A DNA stretch of 64,000 bases. Origin: Dysgonomonas mossii (GTDB lineage: Bacteria; Bacteroidota; Bacteroidia; Bacteroidales; Dysgonomonadaceae). The notes under the pieces are model-generated. The model had not been told where the DNA came from. It made no database searches and saw only the letters and a program-made list of their open reading frames with translations. The position numbers and the translations under genes are program-made. This document shows positions 34,555-42,250 of this stretch, one piece after another. Numbering within the stretch: position 1 is the first letter of the stretch; every line of letters starts with the position of its first letter. The stretch spans positions 806,001 through 870,000 of the forward strand of contig NZ_SPPK01000001.1 in NCBI RefSeq assembly GCF_004569505.1. Reading direction: 5' to 3'.

Positions 34555-35352
34555 ATGAATTTAGAATTTCTTACATCAGAAGTCTGTAAAATAGCTAAAG
34601 GAGGAGGACACTTTTTAGCACAAGAAAGGAAAACCTTTCGTAAGGATAGGGTAGAGGAGAAGAATGCTCATGATTATGTTTCGTATGTTGACAAGGAAAC
34701 AGAAAAGCTATTAGTTGCCAGATTGTCACAGCTTCTGCCTCAAGCGGGGTTTATTACGGAAGAAGATACTGTTGCGTTTGAGAAGAAAGATTATTATTGG
34801 GTTATCGATCCTTTGGACGGTACTACCAATTATATACAAGACAACGCCCCTTACTGCGTGAGCATAGCTCTGACTAGTGATACCGAAATATTGTTAGGTG
34901 TGGTTTACGAAGTCTGTAGAGATGAATGCTTCTATGCTTGGAAAGGTAGTAACTCTTTCCTTAATGAGACCCAAATACGCGTTTCTGATACGGACAATAT
35001 GAGTCAAGCTTTTATCGGCTTAGACCTTCCTTATAATTCAAGGGATTACAAACCGGTAGTTAATCATTTGATGGATTCATTGTATGGGAAGGTTTCGAGT
35101 GTGCGGATAAATGGTTCAGCTGCTATGTCGATGTGTTACGTTGCCTCAGGAAGGTTCGATGCGTGGGCTGAAGCATATATTAAACCGTGGGATTTTATGG
35201 CAGGGGCATTAATTGTGCTTCAAGCAGGAGGGGCTGTTACTAATTTTACCGGTAGTTCTTTATTCAGGAAAGGACATGATGTATTGGCATCCAATCGATT
35301 GCTCCATAATGATATGTTGGAACTACTAGCTCCATTTAAGGATTCTTTGTGA
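34555..35352 (+). CDS. Inositol monophosphatase family protein
   Basis: A 265-residue Mg2+-dependent phosphatase of the SuhB/IMPase family. The metal site is intact: E69-E70 in 'ITEEDT', D85-P-L-D88-G-T in 'VIDPLDGTTNYI', and the final Asp in 'KPWDFMAGALIVLQAGG'. Natural substrates may be inositol phosphates or other sugar phosphates. The gene is flanked by separate transcription units. Confidence 0.92.
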   Translation: MNLEFLTSEVCKIAKGGGHFLAQERKTFRKDRVEEKNAHDYVSYVDKETEKLLVARLSQLLPQAGFITEEDTVAFEKKDYYWVIDPLDGTTNYIQDNAPYCVSIALTSDTEILLGVVYEVCRDECFYAWKGSNSFLNETQIRVSDTDNMSQAFIGLDLPYNSRDYKPVVNHLMDSLYGKVSSVRINGSAAMSMCYVASGRFDAWAEAYIKPWDFMAGALIVLQAGGAVTNFTGSSLFRKGHDVLASNRLLHNDMLELLAPFKDSL

Positions 35353-35487
35353 TTGTTTCATTTGTTTTAATGAAAACAGCTTGTTAAGAATATTATACTA
35401 AAATTGGGCTCGTTAGTAAGATAAGTTTTATAAATTTGAACTATCAATATACAGATACGCTATACCTCCAAAGCTAAATTAAAATAT

Positions 35488-36246
35488 ATGATAGAAAAGA
35501 GAGATTTAAACTTGGCTGTGCTTATCGATGCCGATAATGTGCCTTACTCGAATATAAAGGGCATGCTTGATGAAATTGCTAAAATAGGTGTGCCAACTAT
35601 CAAAAGAATTTATGGGGACTGGACAAAGCCTAGCGTTTCGGGGTGGAAGCAACCTTTGTTGGAGCATGCAATAACTCCAATACAGCAATATAGTTATACA
35701 ACAGGTAAGAATGCTACCGATTCGGCAATGATTATCGATGCTATGGATATTTTGCATGGCGGTCGGGTTGATGGTTTCTGTCTGGTATCCAGCGATAGTG
35801 ATTTTACGCGTTTAGCCGTGAGGCTGAGAGAGTCCGGTATGCAAGTAATAGGTATTGGAGAAAAGAAAACGCCTAGTCCATTTATTGTAGCTTGTGATAA
35901 GTTTATTTATATAGAGATTATACGAGATTCAGATGATAATAACGAAACGGAGTCTCCTGCGTCTACAGTTAAGAAACAACAGGAAAAGACTGTTGAACCT
36001 GTAAATAAAAAGTTGATAAATCTATTAAAGAGTACCATTAGAGACCTTGCCGATGATGATGGGTGGGCTTATTTGGGTGATATGGGTAATCTCGTTATAA
36101 AGAAGCGTCCTGATTTTGATTCACGCAATTACGGCTTTTCAAAGCTTGCTGCCTTGGTTAAAGCTCAGAGTAAGCATTTTGAAATGGATGAGCGCAAGAG
36201 CGAAAAGGGACATTCGCGTTTGGTATTTGTTAAAATAAAGGAGTGA
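35488..36246 (+). CDS. NYN-domain RNase with C-terminal LOTUS (OST-HTH) domain
   Basis: The N-terminal part (residues about 7-145) is a PIN-like NYN nuclease domain with acidic residues in 'LAVLIDADNVPYSNI' (D14, D16), 'ATDSAMIIDAMDIL' and 'LVSSDSDFTRLAVRLRE'. The C-terminal part (about 170-250, 'LLKSTIRDLADDDGWAYLGD', 'RNYGFSKLAALVK') resembles an OST-HTH/LOTUS RNA-binding domain. The two together suggest an RNA-processing or RNA-decay enzyme. The bacterial family is largely unstudied. Confidence 0.88.
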   Translation: MIEKRDLNLAVLIDADNVPYSNIKGMLDEIAKIGVPTIKRIYGDWTKPSVSGWKQPLLEHAITPIQQYSYTTGKNATDSAMIIDAMDILHGGRVDGFCLVSSDSDFTRLAVRLRESGMQVIGIGEKKTPSPFIVACDKFIYIEIIRDSDDNNETESPASTVKKQQEKTVEPVNKKLINLLKSTIRDLADDDGWAYLGDMGNLVIKKRPDFDSRNYGFSKLAALVKAQSKHFEMDERKSEKGHSRLVFVKIKE

Positions 36247-36392
36247 TTTTATATTCTCGCTCTTTGTTTATTATTAATACTATTCGTCTCTATTAAGAAT
36301 AATATTAATTTTTTATATGTTTATTGGGCTGTTGTTTAGTCTGAAGAATATATCTTCGCACCCTGAATATGAGAATATTTAAAAGCTGCACA

Positions 36393-37439
36393 ATGAAGAG
36401 AATTTTTATTATATGTATGTCTTTGTATTGTTTTATCTCAATTAAGGGACAAGATCAAAGACTAAAGTATGAAGTAAACAATGTAGGAGAACTACAATAC
36501 AATATAACAGATGCCCGCGAAAAAGATGTGAAGTATGTTAATTTATTGAGCATGGAGGCTTCCCTTAGAACAGATAAATGGTGGAAAAACGGATCATTTG
36601 ATATTGCATTTTGGTCGGTAGGAAGAACATTCTCTCACAATATAGCAAATGATTTCTTGACATTTTCCAATATAGAAGAAGATAACTTTTGGCTTGTTTG
36701 CTCAAAATTTGGTTATCAGCAGACCTTCGGAGACTTTAGTTTGTTTGCAGGGATACGAAATATGAACTTAGATTATTTTAATAGCCCGTATTCTTCTTTC
36801 TTTACAAATAGTTCGGCAGGAATCTTTCCCACCATCTCTATCAACTATAGTGTACCAAACTATCCACTTGGAGCTATCGGATTGCATACAGAATATACGA
36901 AAGGAGTTATTAATGTCAAAAATTCATATTATAATAATTTAGATAATGTAAATAAAGCATTGATTTTTAACTTTAAATTTAATCCACAGAAATATGGGTT
37001 CGTCAATATCACTCAATTTGCATATATGCCTTTAGATGGGTTTTATGCAGCAGGGGTGGTTTTGGATAAACTCCCCGAAGAGTCTTTAAGATATTCATTG
37101 TATATGTTGGCCGAACAATCTATATTGCAAACAGATAAACAAGAACTAGGAATTGTTGCTCAGTTAGGATATGCCCCAAGGAAAAGCAATGAATGTTATT
37201 TATACTATGGGGTGGGAGTCGTTATGAATAATTTATTCGGAAGAAAAGGACGGGATACTGTAGGATTAAATGCTTTCAGAGCAAATACCTCACAGGGAGC
37301 AGAAACGGCTTTGGAAATGTCATATAAATATATAATCACTTCACATATTTCGATTCAACCCGCACTGCACTATATACATAGACAGGGTAAAGATGATTTG
37401 GTTGGACTTCTCCGTGGAAGCTTTACTTTTGGAAACTAA
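36393..37439 (+). CDS. Outer-membrane porin-like beta-barrel protein (OprB-like)
   Basis: The protein has a signal peptide ('IFIICMSLYCFISIKGQ') and alternating beta-strand pattern over about 330 residues. Features such as 'GELQYNITDAREK', 'GSFDIAFWSVGRTF' and the terminal 'LLRGSFTFGN' resemble carbohydrate-selective porins (OprB type). The ATG at 36393 is preferred over 36369 because a promoter-like TATCTTCG lies only just before the upstream ATG. No sugar-utilisation genes are adjacent. It converges with the HD-kinase gene across a shared terminator. Confidence 0.7.
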   Translation: MKRIFIICMSLYCFISIKGQDQRLKYEVNNVGELQYNITDAREKDVKYVNLLSMEASLRTDKWWKNGSFDIAFWSVGRTFSHNIANDFLTFSNIEEDNFWLVCSKFGYQQTFGDFSLFAGIRNMNLDYFNSPYSSFFTNSSAGIFPTISINYSVPNYPLGAIGLHTEYTKGVINVKNSYYNNLDNVNKALIFNFKFNPQKYGFVNITQFAYMPLDGFYAAGVVLDKLPEESLRYSLYMLAEQSILQTDKQELGIVAQLGYAPRKSNECYLYYGVGVVMNNLFGRKGRDTVGLNAFRANTSQGAETALEMSYKYIITSHISIQPALHYIHRQGKDDLVGLLRGSFTFGN

Positions 37440-37536
37440 GGTTATTACTTTTTTTTGATACTGTCGAATATATCATCGGTCTTAGCTTGTGAAAAGTATA
37501 AATTTTATTATCTCTTATTTTCGAGATAATCAGAAT

Positions 37537-37571
37537 AAAATATAGGTATAGATATTCTATTCCTATATTTT
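37537..37571. terminator. Bidirectional terminator
   Basis: AAAATATAGG (37537-37546) pairs with CCTATATTTT (37562-37571), with a further inner pairing, between two converging genes. A's precede and T's follow, so it can serve both strands. Confidence 0.7.
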
Positions 37572-37616
37572 ATTTTTCTCTATCTAATCTTTAAAGTATT
37601 TTAATCATCGAATTTA

Positions 37617-38732
37617 CTATTCTACAATATATTCTACCTCATGAGCTTCTACCAATTGTGGAATTTCTAACTTTTGTAGCATTTTATCCAATACTTTTTC
37701 AGGTAAAACATCCTCTCTATTTAGATTTTGAGCACGCCATTGGGCGTAAGGCTTTTCTAAATATACTATTTTGACTTTTGCATCATATAAAGTAAAAAGA
37801 TCTACTAATTGTTGACGCATTAGCCGTGTAATATTAGTTGCATTCCAGATGAAATTTTGTCCTTTTCGAAGATATACACGAGCTTGTTCTTTTGCTTCTT
37901 GAACTACTTTTCCGGTAGCAGATCTATCTGTTGGACTTAATTTATACTTTTTGCGAATAGCATCGAGGCTTATAACTGGAATATCTGTATTTAAAGATTG
38001 TATATAGTGATCTTTTCCCATCCCTGGTAGACCTGAAAGTATCGTAACTTCACTTTTGAAGTTATCAAACGGAATATAGCCGATATATCCGTCTATCGAG
38101 TCGAAATATTGAAATCGTGCATTCGGATTTTCAAACTCTAATGCTTTTCCCCAACATTCCTGCTCTTTACAAAACAGTTCAAAAAGCTCAAGAGATTCAA
38201 GTAATTGTGGTAAGTTATTACATATTCTACCTTTGGCATCAGCCTCGGCTAGTGTTTTTAATTGCGAAGTGCTTATCCTTAAAGACACTTCATGGATCTT
38301 TTTTGCAGGTTCTACCTTTTCTAATAGCCAAAGAGGCAGACCATGGTAACGCACAAAGGATGCAATTCTTTCACGGATATGAAACGGTGTGGGGACATCT
38401 CGAAATAAGACTGTACGTGCTGTATATTCTCCTCTCCGAGCATGTCCATTTGCTGATACCTTGCCGAAACCTTCGTCAAGAGATGTTGAACGTTTTTCTA
38501 CATCATGTAATAGGGCACTTACCCAAAGTATTTCTTGATCTTGTTCCGATAGAGATTTGTATTCTTCCGATTTCGTCAATTCATCTAAGACCATCTGTGT
38601 ATGAGTTGCTACGTTACCTTCTTTATGATGTATCTTATGTTGCGGAACTTCTTTCATATCCTCTACCCAATCAAATTTTTTTTCAAGGCTATTCCAACTT
38701 TTATTTTGTGTTAATTTCCAAATTTTTTCCAT
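37617..38732 (-). CDS. HD-domain / polynucleotide-kinase-like fusion protein
   Basis: A 371-residue two-domain protein. The first half holds an HD phosphohydrolase motif set ('HHKEGNVATHTQMVL', 'ALLHDVEKRST', 'FVRYHGLPLWLLEK'), as in tRNA-nucleotidyltransferase-associated HD domains. The second half is a P-loop kinase with Walker A 'LSGLPGMGKDHYI' (about residue 231-240), 'WNATNITRLMRQQLVDLF' and the lid 'EKPYAQWRAQNLNRE', like T4 polynucleotide kinase. An RNA end-healing role is likely (known domain pairing in RNA repair), but no ligase gene is adjacent. Confidence 0.82.
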   Translation of the reverse strand: MEKIWKLTQNKSWNSLEKKFDWVEDMKEVPQHKIHHKEGNVATHTQMVLDELTKSEEYKSLSEQDQEILWVSALLHDVEKRSTSLDEGFGKVSANGHARRGEYTARTVLFRDVPTPFHIRERIASFVRYHGLPLWLLEKVEPAKKIHEVSLRISTSQLKTLAEADAKGRICNNLPQLLESLELFELFCKEQECWGKALEFENPNARFQYFDSIDGYIGYIPFDNFKSEVTILSGLPGMGKDHYIQSLNTDIPVISLDAIRKKYKLSPTDRSATGKVVQEAKEQARVYLRKGQNFIWNATNITRLMRQQLVDLFTLYDAKVKIVYLEKPYAQWRAQNLNREDVLPEKVLDKMLQKLEIPQLVEAHEVEYIVE

Positions 38733-38743
38733 AATTTCTAGTT

Positions 38744-38923
38744 TTATTCAGCCGGAAGAGTCATTCCCCTATTAACGGGCTTCATCTCAAGCTGACATTC
38801 CTCATTTTTTATTGTGAGCCCAACGGGCATTTGTTTTTTAGATTTCTGTTCAATATATATATATATATGATTTAGGTTGCCATTACATATAGTTCTATAA
38901 AATGAAAAGATATACAGAATCAT
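38744..38923 (-). CDS. Possible small ORF or gene remnant upstream of the HD-kinase
   Basis: A 59-codon minus-strand frame ends 11 bases before the HD-kinase ATG. Its last 28 codons ('MPVGLTIKNEECQLEMKPVN') look protein-like, while the first half contains an (AT)8 tract (38853-38868) encoding 'YIYI'. It could be the 3' remnant of a lost operon partner, a real small gene starting at an inner ATG, or chance. I recognise no family. Confidence 0.3.
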   Translation of the reverse strand: MILYIFSFYRTICNGNLNHIYIYIEQKSKKQMPVGLTIKNEECQLEMKPVNRGMTLPAE

Positions 38924-39239
38924 ATCTTTGTGAAAATATAATGCAATTGCTTTAGTTAATAAAATGTATAATATATAGCCCGTGAGGTAAGACTCAAGAA
39001 GGGATAATAAAAGGAAAGAATTCCAGTATCTATTCTATACTGAACAATTACATGACTTTATTTTCTGAAAAATGAATAAATTGATTCTTACAAAGGTATA
39101 AAGATTTTTTAACTAAACAAAATTGAGCTAAAGTTATAATAATAGAACAGCATCTCGAATAAACTCTTTAAAATTTCCATTCAATAAATATTGATACAGA
39201 GCTTGTTGTGAAAAACGTGTATAAAAGTTGGTGGAATTG
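38924..39239. other. Intergenic region, no gene seen
   Basis: About 315 AT-rich bases ahead of the tRNA-Ser promoter. I find no supported gene or fold here. Confidence 0.45.
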
Positions 39240-39270
39240 TTTGTGGAAACAAAAAAAAGACATACATTTG
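39240..39270 (+). promoter_or_regulatory. Promoter of tRNA-Ser (TTTG-N19-TACATTTG)
   Basis: TTTG (39240-39243), a 19-base spacer, and TACATTTG (39263-39270) match the Bacteroidota -33/-7 consensus with correct spacing, 37 bases before the tRNA. It is the best-formed promoter in the window. Confidence 0.75.
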
Positions 39271-39307
39271 CATCGCTTTAGAGGAAATATCGATAAGCAA
39301 AAATATT

Positions 39308-39393
<86 letters not shown>

Positions 39394-39426
39394 GGAAAGG
39401 CTAAGACAAAACAAGCCAAAAATAAG

Positions 39427-39463
39427 AAAAGTCCTACAAATCAGTGATTTGTGGGACTTTTTT
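39427..39463 (+). terminator. Terminator downstream of tRNA-Ser
   Basis: 15-base stem AAAAGTCCTACAAAT / ATTTGTGGGACTTTT with a 5-base loop, then a T-run. Confidence 0.8.
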
Positions 39464-39517
39464 ATTTATTCCCATTTCATATAGAAGCCATAAAAAAGCC
39501 ATTTTTTGACATAGCTG

Positions 39518-39563
39518 CGTAACCTATTCGTAACCTATTGTCAGAAAATCAAAATAGGTTACG
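39518..39563. repeat. Arm-type repeats of CGTAACCTATT
   Basis: CGTAACCTATT occurs twice directly in tandem (39518-39528, 39529-39539) and once inverted (AATAGGTTACG, 39553-39563), 99 bases before the integrase gene. This is the arrangement expected for arm-type integrase or excision-factor binding sites near an element end. Confidence 0.65.
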
Positions 39564-39661
39564 ATTTGTCTGATTTAGGCAGTTTATAGTCCATTTTTGG
39601 AAGTCTGTATTTATCTCATTATTTGATTGTTGAATGTATTTTTGAAGTTAAATTTTGAGTT

Positions 39662-40894
39662 ATGAAAAAGACGACATTCAGTATCCTTTTTTATGGAAAA
39701 AAGAATGGATTAAAAGCAAACGGCAAGATGCCGGTTATGGGACGAATTACCATTAATGGAAAATCGATCCAGTTTGGAACAAAGGTTGATGTTGATCCTA
39801 AATTATGGAATGTAACGGCAGGTAAGCTTGTCGGAAAAACACAGGAAGTCATTAATAAAAACACAGTGCTTGATAGTATCAAAGCTACGATGACTAAGAT
39901 TTACAGAGAACTACTCGAAAGAGAAGTTTCTGTCACCCCTGAACGTATTAAAAATATCTTTTTTGGTGTTGAAATTCAACAGCAGATGCTGCTTGATCTT
40001 TTTAGGAAGCATAATGAAGATGTTGAGAAACTGATCAGCATAAATAAAAGTAAGGCTACTTATCAAAAGTATGAAGTTACCAGAAAACATCTGACTTCTT
40101 TCATCAAAGAAAAATACAATCGTTCGGATGTTGCCTTAAAAGAAATCGACTTTATTTTTATAACTGATTTTGAGGTTTACCTCTTGACCAAAGCAGGTTG
40201 TAATCCGAATACAACAGCCAAATTTATGCAGTTTTTCAAACGGATTGTTATTATAGCCAGGAATAATGGCTGGTTAAAGAGTGACCCTTTTATAAATTAT
40301 AAGATCAGGATTAAGAAAGTCGATCGAGGTTATTTAACACAGAACGAAATAGAATCTATCATTAACAAGAAGATAACGATAAAGCGCCTGGATCAGATTC
40401 GGGACATTTTTATTTTCTCCTGTTTTTGCGGATTGGCTTACATCGATGTGAAAAATCTGAGAAAAGAAAATATTCGTATATCATTCGATGACAAACTCTG
40501 GTTAATAGGTAAAAGAGAGAAAACAGGGGTGTCTTTTACCATTCCTTTGCTTGATATTCCTCAACAAATACTGGATAAATATGAAGGAGCATTATCAGAT
40601 GATCGTGTACTTCCGGTTCCTAGCAATCAAAAGGTAAATGCGTATTTGAAAGAAATCGGTTCTTTATGTGGAATTGATAAGGAATTGAGCTTCCACCTAG
40701 CCCGGCACACATTTGCGACTCTGACTCTTTCTAAGGGAGTATCGATTGAGAGTGTAAGTAAGATGCTTGGGCATACTAATATTCGAACAACTCAAATATA
40801 TGCCCGTATCACTGATTCTAAGATAAGTAACGACATGGATGATTTTGCTTCAAAAGTAAAAGGTCTGAGTGATAAATTTGCAGTAAATCAATAA
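39662..40894 (+). CDS. Tyrosine recombinase (ICE integrase)
   Basis: A 410-residue site-specific recombinase with a Bacteroidetes-type N-terminal arm-binding domain ('VDVDPKLWNVTAGKLVGKTQ', 20 residues), a SAM-like core-binding domain and a catalytic domain. Seen catalytic residues: H345 and R348 ('FHLARHTFATL'), H371 ('LGHTNIRTTQ') and nucleophile Y380 ('IYARI'). The first catalytic Arg is replaced by A259 in 'CGLAYIDVKNL', a substitution also known for CTnDOT IntDOT (Ser). It lies next to tRNA-Ser and arm-type repeats and presumably integrates the element there. Confidence 0.93.
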   Translation: MKKTTFSILFYGKKNGLKANGKMPVMGRITINGKSIQFGTKVDVDPKLWNVTAGKLVGKTQEVINKNTVLDSIKATMTKIYRELLEREVSVTPERIKNIFFGVEIQQQMLLDLFRKHNEDVEKLISINKSKATYQKYEVTRKHLTSFIKEKYNRSDVALKEIDFIFITDFEVYLLTKAGCNPNTTAKFMQFFKRIVIIARNNGWLKSDPFINYKIRIKKVDRGYLTQNEIESIINKKITIKRLDQIRDIFIFSCFCGLAYIDVKNLRKENIRISFDDKLWLIGKREKTGVSFTIPLLDIPQQILDKYEGALSDDRVLPVPSNQKVNAYLKEIGSLCGIDKELSFHLARHTFATLTLSKGVSIESVSKMLGHTNIRTTQIYARITDSKISNDMDDFASKVKGLSDKFAVNQ

Positions 40895-40904
40895 AATCTA
40901 AATT

Positions 40905-41324
40905 ATGGAAACAGGATATATAAAGTTTATAGATGTAGAGACTGATAGTCCCATTATTGAAGTAAAAATAGTAAATAGTACGATTTGGATGACAGTAAAT
41001 GAAATTGCTGATTTGTTTGGTACATATACTCCCACAATCAATAAGCACCTCAAAGCTATGTTTAAAGAAAGGTTATTGAAAGAACAGGATGTGACAGTAG
41101 AATACAGATATACTCGGAATGAGACAGAAGAATATATTCGTACTTATTATAATTTAGAGGTTGTTATCTTCTTGAGTTTTCGTGTTCAATCCTTATATAC
41201 CAAAGCTTTTCGGGAATGGGTATTGAATGCTTTCTGTGAATACGGAAAAGTAGAAGCTAAATCAGAAATGATTATACTATTTAATTCTAATATGAAAAAA
41301 TATTCACTTAATACTTCGAATTAA
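40905..41324 (+). CDS. Short RhuM-like protein
   Basis: A 139-residue protein resembling the first half of the RhuM family: 'STIWMTVNEIADLFGTYTPT' (20 residues, a winged-helix-like segment), then 'YYNLEVVIFLSFRVQS' and 'FREWVLNAF'. Full RhuM proteins are much longer, so this is a short form or truncated gene. Such proteins occur commonly in mobile elements; their role is unclear. It lies 10 bases after the integrase gene and two bases before the ORF6N gene, probably one transcript. Confidence 0.65.
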   Translation: METGYIKFIDVETDSPIIEVKIVNSTIWMTVNEIADLFGTYTPTINKHLKAMFKERLLKEQDVTVEYRYTRNETEEYIRTYYNLEVVIFLSFRVQSLYTKAFREWVLNAFCEYGKVEAKSEMIILFNSNMKKYSLNTSN

Positions 41325-41325
41325 T

Positions 41326-41853
41326 ATGGAATTACAGATAATACAAAATAAGATTTTTGAAGTTCGTGGATTACGGGTGATGATTGATTTTCATTTAGCA
41401 GAGTTGTATCAGGTAGAAACCAGAGCATTAAAACAAGCTGTAAGAAGAAATATCGAGCGTTTCCCAAACGACTTTATGTTTGAATTGACAAACGAAGAAG
41501 CTTTAGAATTGATAAATATAGGGGTATCACAATCTGTGATACCCTCAGGCTATAATGTGGGTATATCTAAAATATTTGCATTCACAGAACAGGGAGTGTC
41601 TATGCTTTCATCCGTTCTCCGAAGTAAGATAGCCATTGAAATCAATATCTCAATCATGAGAGCTTTTGTCGCTTTACGACAGTATACTTTAGACTATGCA
41701 GAACTAAATCAAAAGCTAGAAACATTTATGATCGAAACTAATATACAGTTTAATCAGATATATCAGGCTTTGACTGAATTAGCCAGTACAAGAGAGCAGA
41801 ACAGTAAATCTCGAAAGCGTGTAGGATATATACAAAATGAAGAAGAGGGGTGA
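41326..41853 (+). CDS. ORF6N-domain protein
   Basis: A 175-residue protein with an N-terminal ORF6N domain ('RGLRVMIDFHLAELYQVETR', 20 residues; 'NIERFPNDFMFELTNEEAL'), a DNA-binding-type domain from phage and virus proteins, followed by a helical C-terminal part ('IMRAFVALRQYTLDYAELNQ'). It is found very often in Bacteroidetes mobile elements. It is separated from the RhuM-like gene by a single base. Function is probably regulation of the element or of phage-like genes. Confidence 0.85.
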   Translation: MELQIIQNKIFEVRGLRVMIDFHLAELYQVETRALKQAVRRNIERFPNDFMFELTNEEALELINIGVSQSVIPSGYNVGISKIFAFTEQGVSMLSSVLRSKIAIEINISIMRAFVALRQYTLDYAELNQKLETFMIETNIQFNQIYQALTELASTREQNSKSRKRVGYIQNEEEG

Positions 41854-42048
41854 TAGCTCCTCATCCTGCAGTCTTCCGCAGTAAATAACAATAATATGTA
41901 GGAAAGGTATCCCAATATTAATCAAAACATCTCTATCTATTGAAAATATTTACATGAAAATGTTAAAATAAAACTGATAAATGCTTTGTAGAATGATAGT
42001 TGTTTTATATTTTTAAGTGTGATTAACAACTAAAATATTAACTATTAA

Positions 42049-42059
42049 AAAGGAGGTAA
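42049..42059 (+). promoter_or_regulatory. Strong Shine-Dalgarno site before the peptide gene
   Basis: AAAGGAGGTAA sits at the ideal distance from the ATG at 42063. Such a complete site is unusual in Bacteroidota, whose genes mostly lack one, and it suggests high expression or foreign ancestry. Confidence 0.75.
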
Positions 42060-42062
42060 CTT

Positions 42063-42179
42063 ATGACCTATACGAAACCTAAAGTATTGGCAAAAAGTAC
42101 TAATCAGATGGCAGAATGCCGTCCTAATAGTAAGCCAAGTGGAAGGCCTTGTAATAAACCAGGACCTGGAGGACGTTAA
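42063..42179 (+). CDS. Candidate RiPP precursor peptide (38 residues)
   Basis: A tiny gene with a perfect Shine-Dalgarno site. The first approximately 17 residues ('MTYTKPKVLAKSTNQMA') look like a leader with the 'KPKV' pattern seen in several radical-SAM peptide families. The rest is a Pro/Gly/Arg/Lys/Asn-rich core with C19 and C30 that ends in 'GPGGR', with partly repeated 'KPSGRP' and 'KPGPGGR' motifs. It lies 71 bases upstream of a radical-SAM/SPASM enzyme with an N-terminal recognition domain. I infer it is that enzyme's substrate; no database search was possible. Confidence 0.7.
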   Translation: MTYTKPKVLAKSTNQMAECRPNSKPSGRPCNKPGPGGR

Positions 42180-42250
42180 TGAACAAATTAATCAGGAGAT
42201 GCTGTTTTATAATTAAATGCATTTCCTGATTTTACTAAAGAAGTATTCTT

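Noticed and set aside
38851..38868. (AT)n tract as a phase-variation switch
   Set aside because: It lies in a frame that I cannot confirm as a gene, so a switch role has no support.
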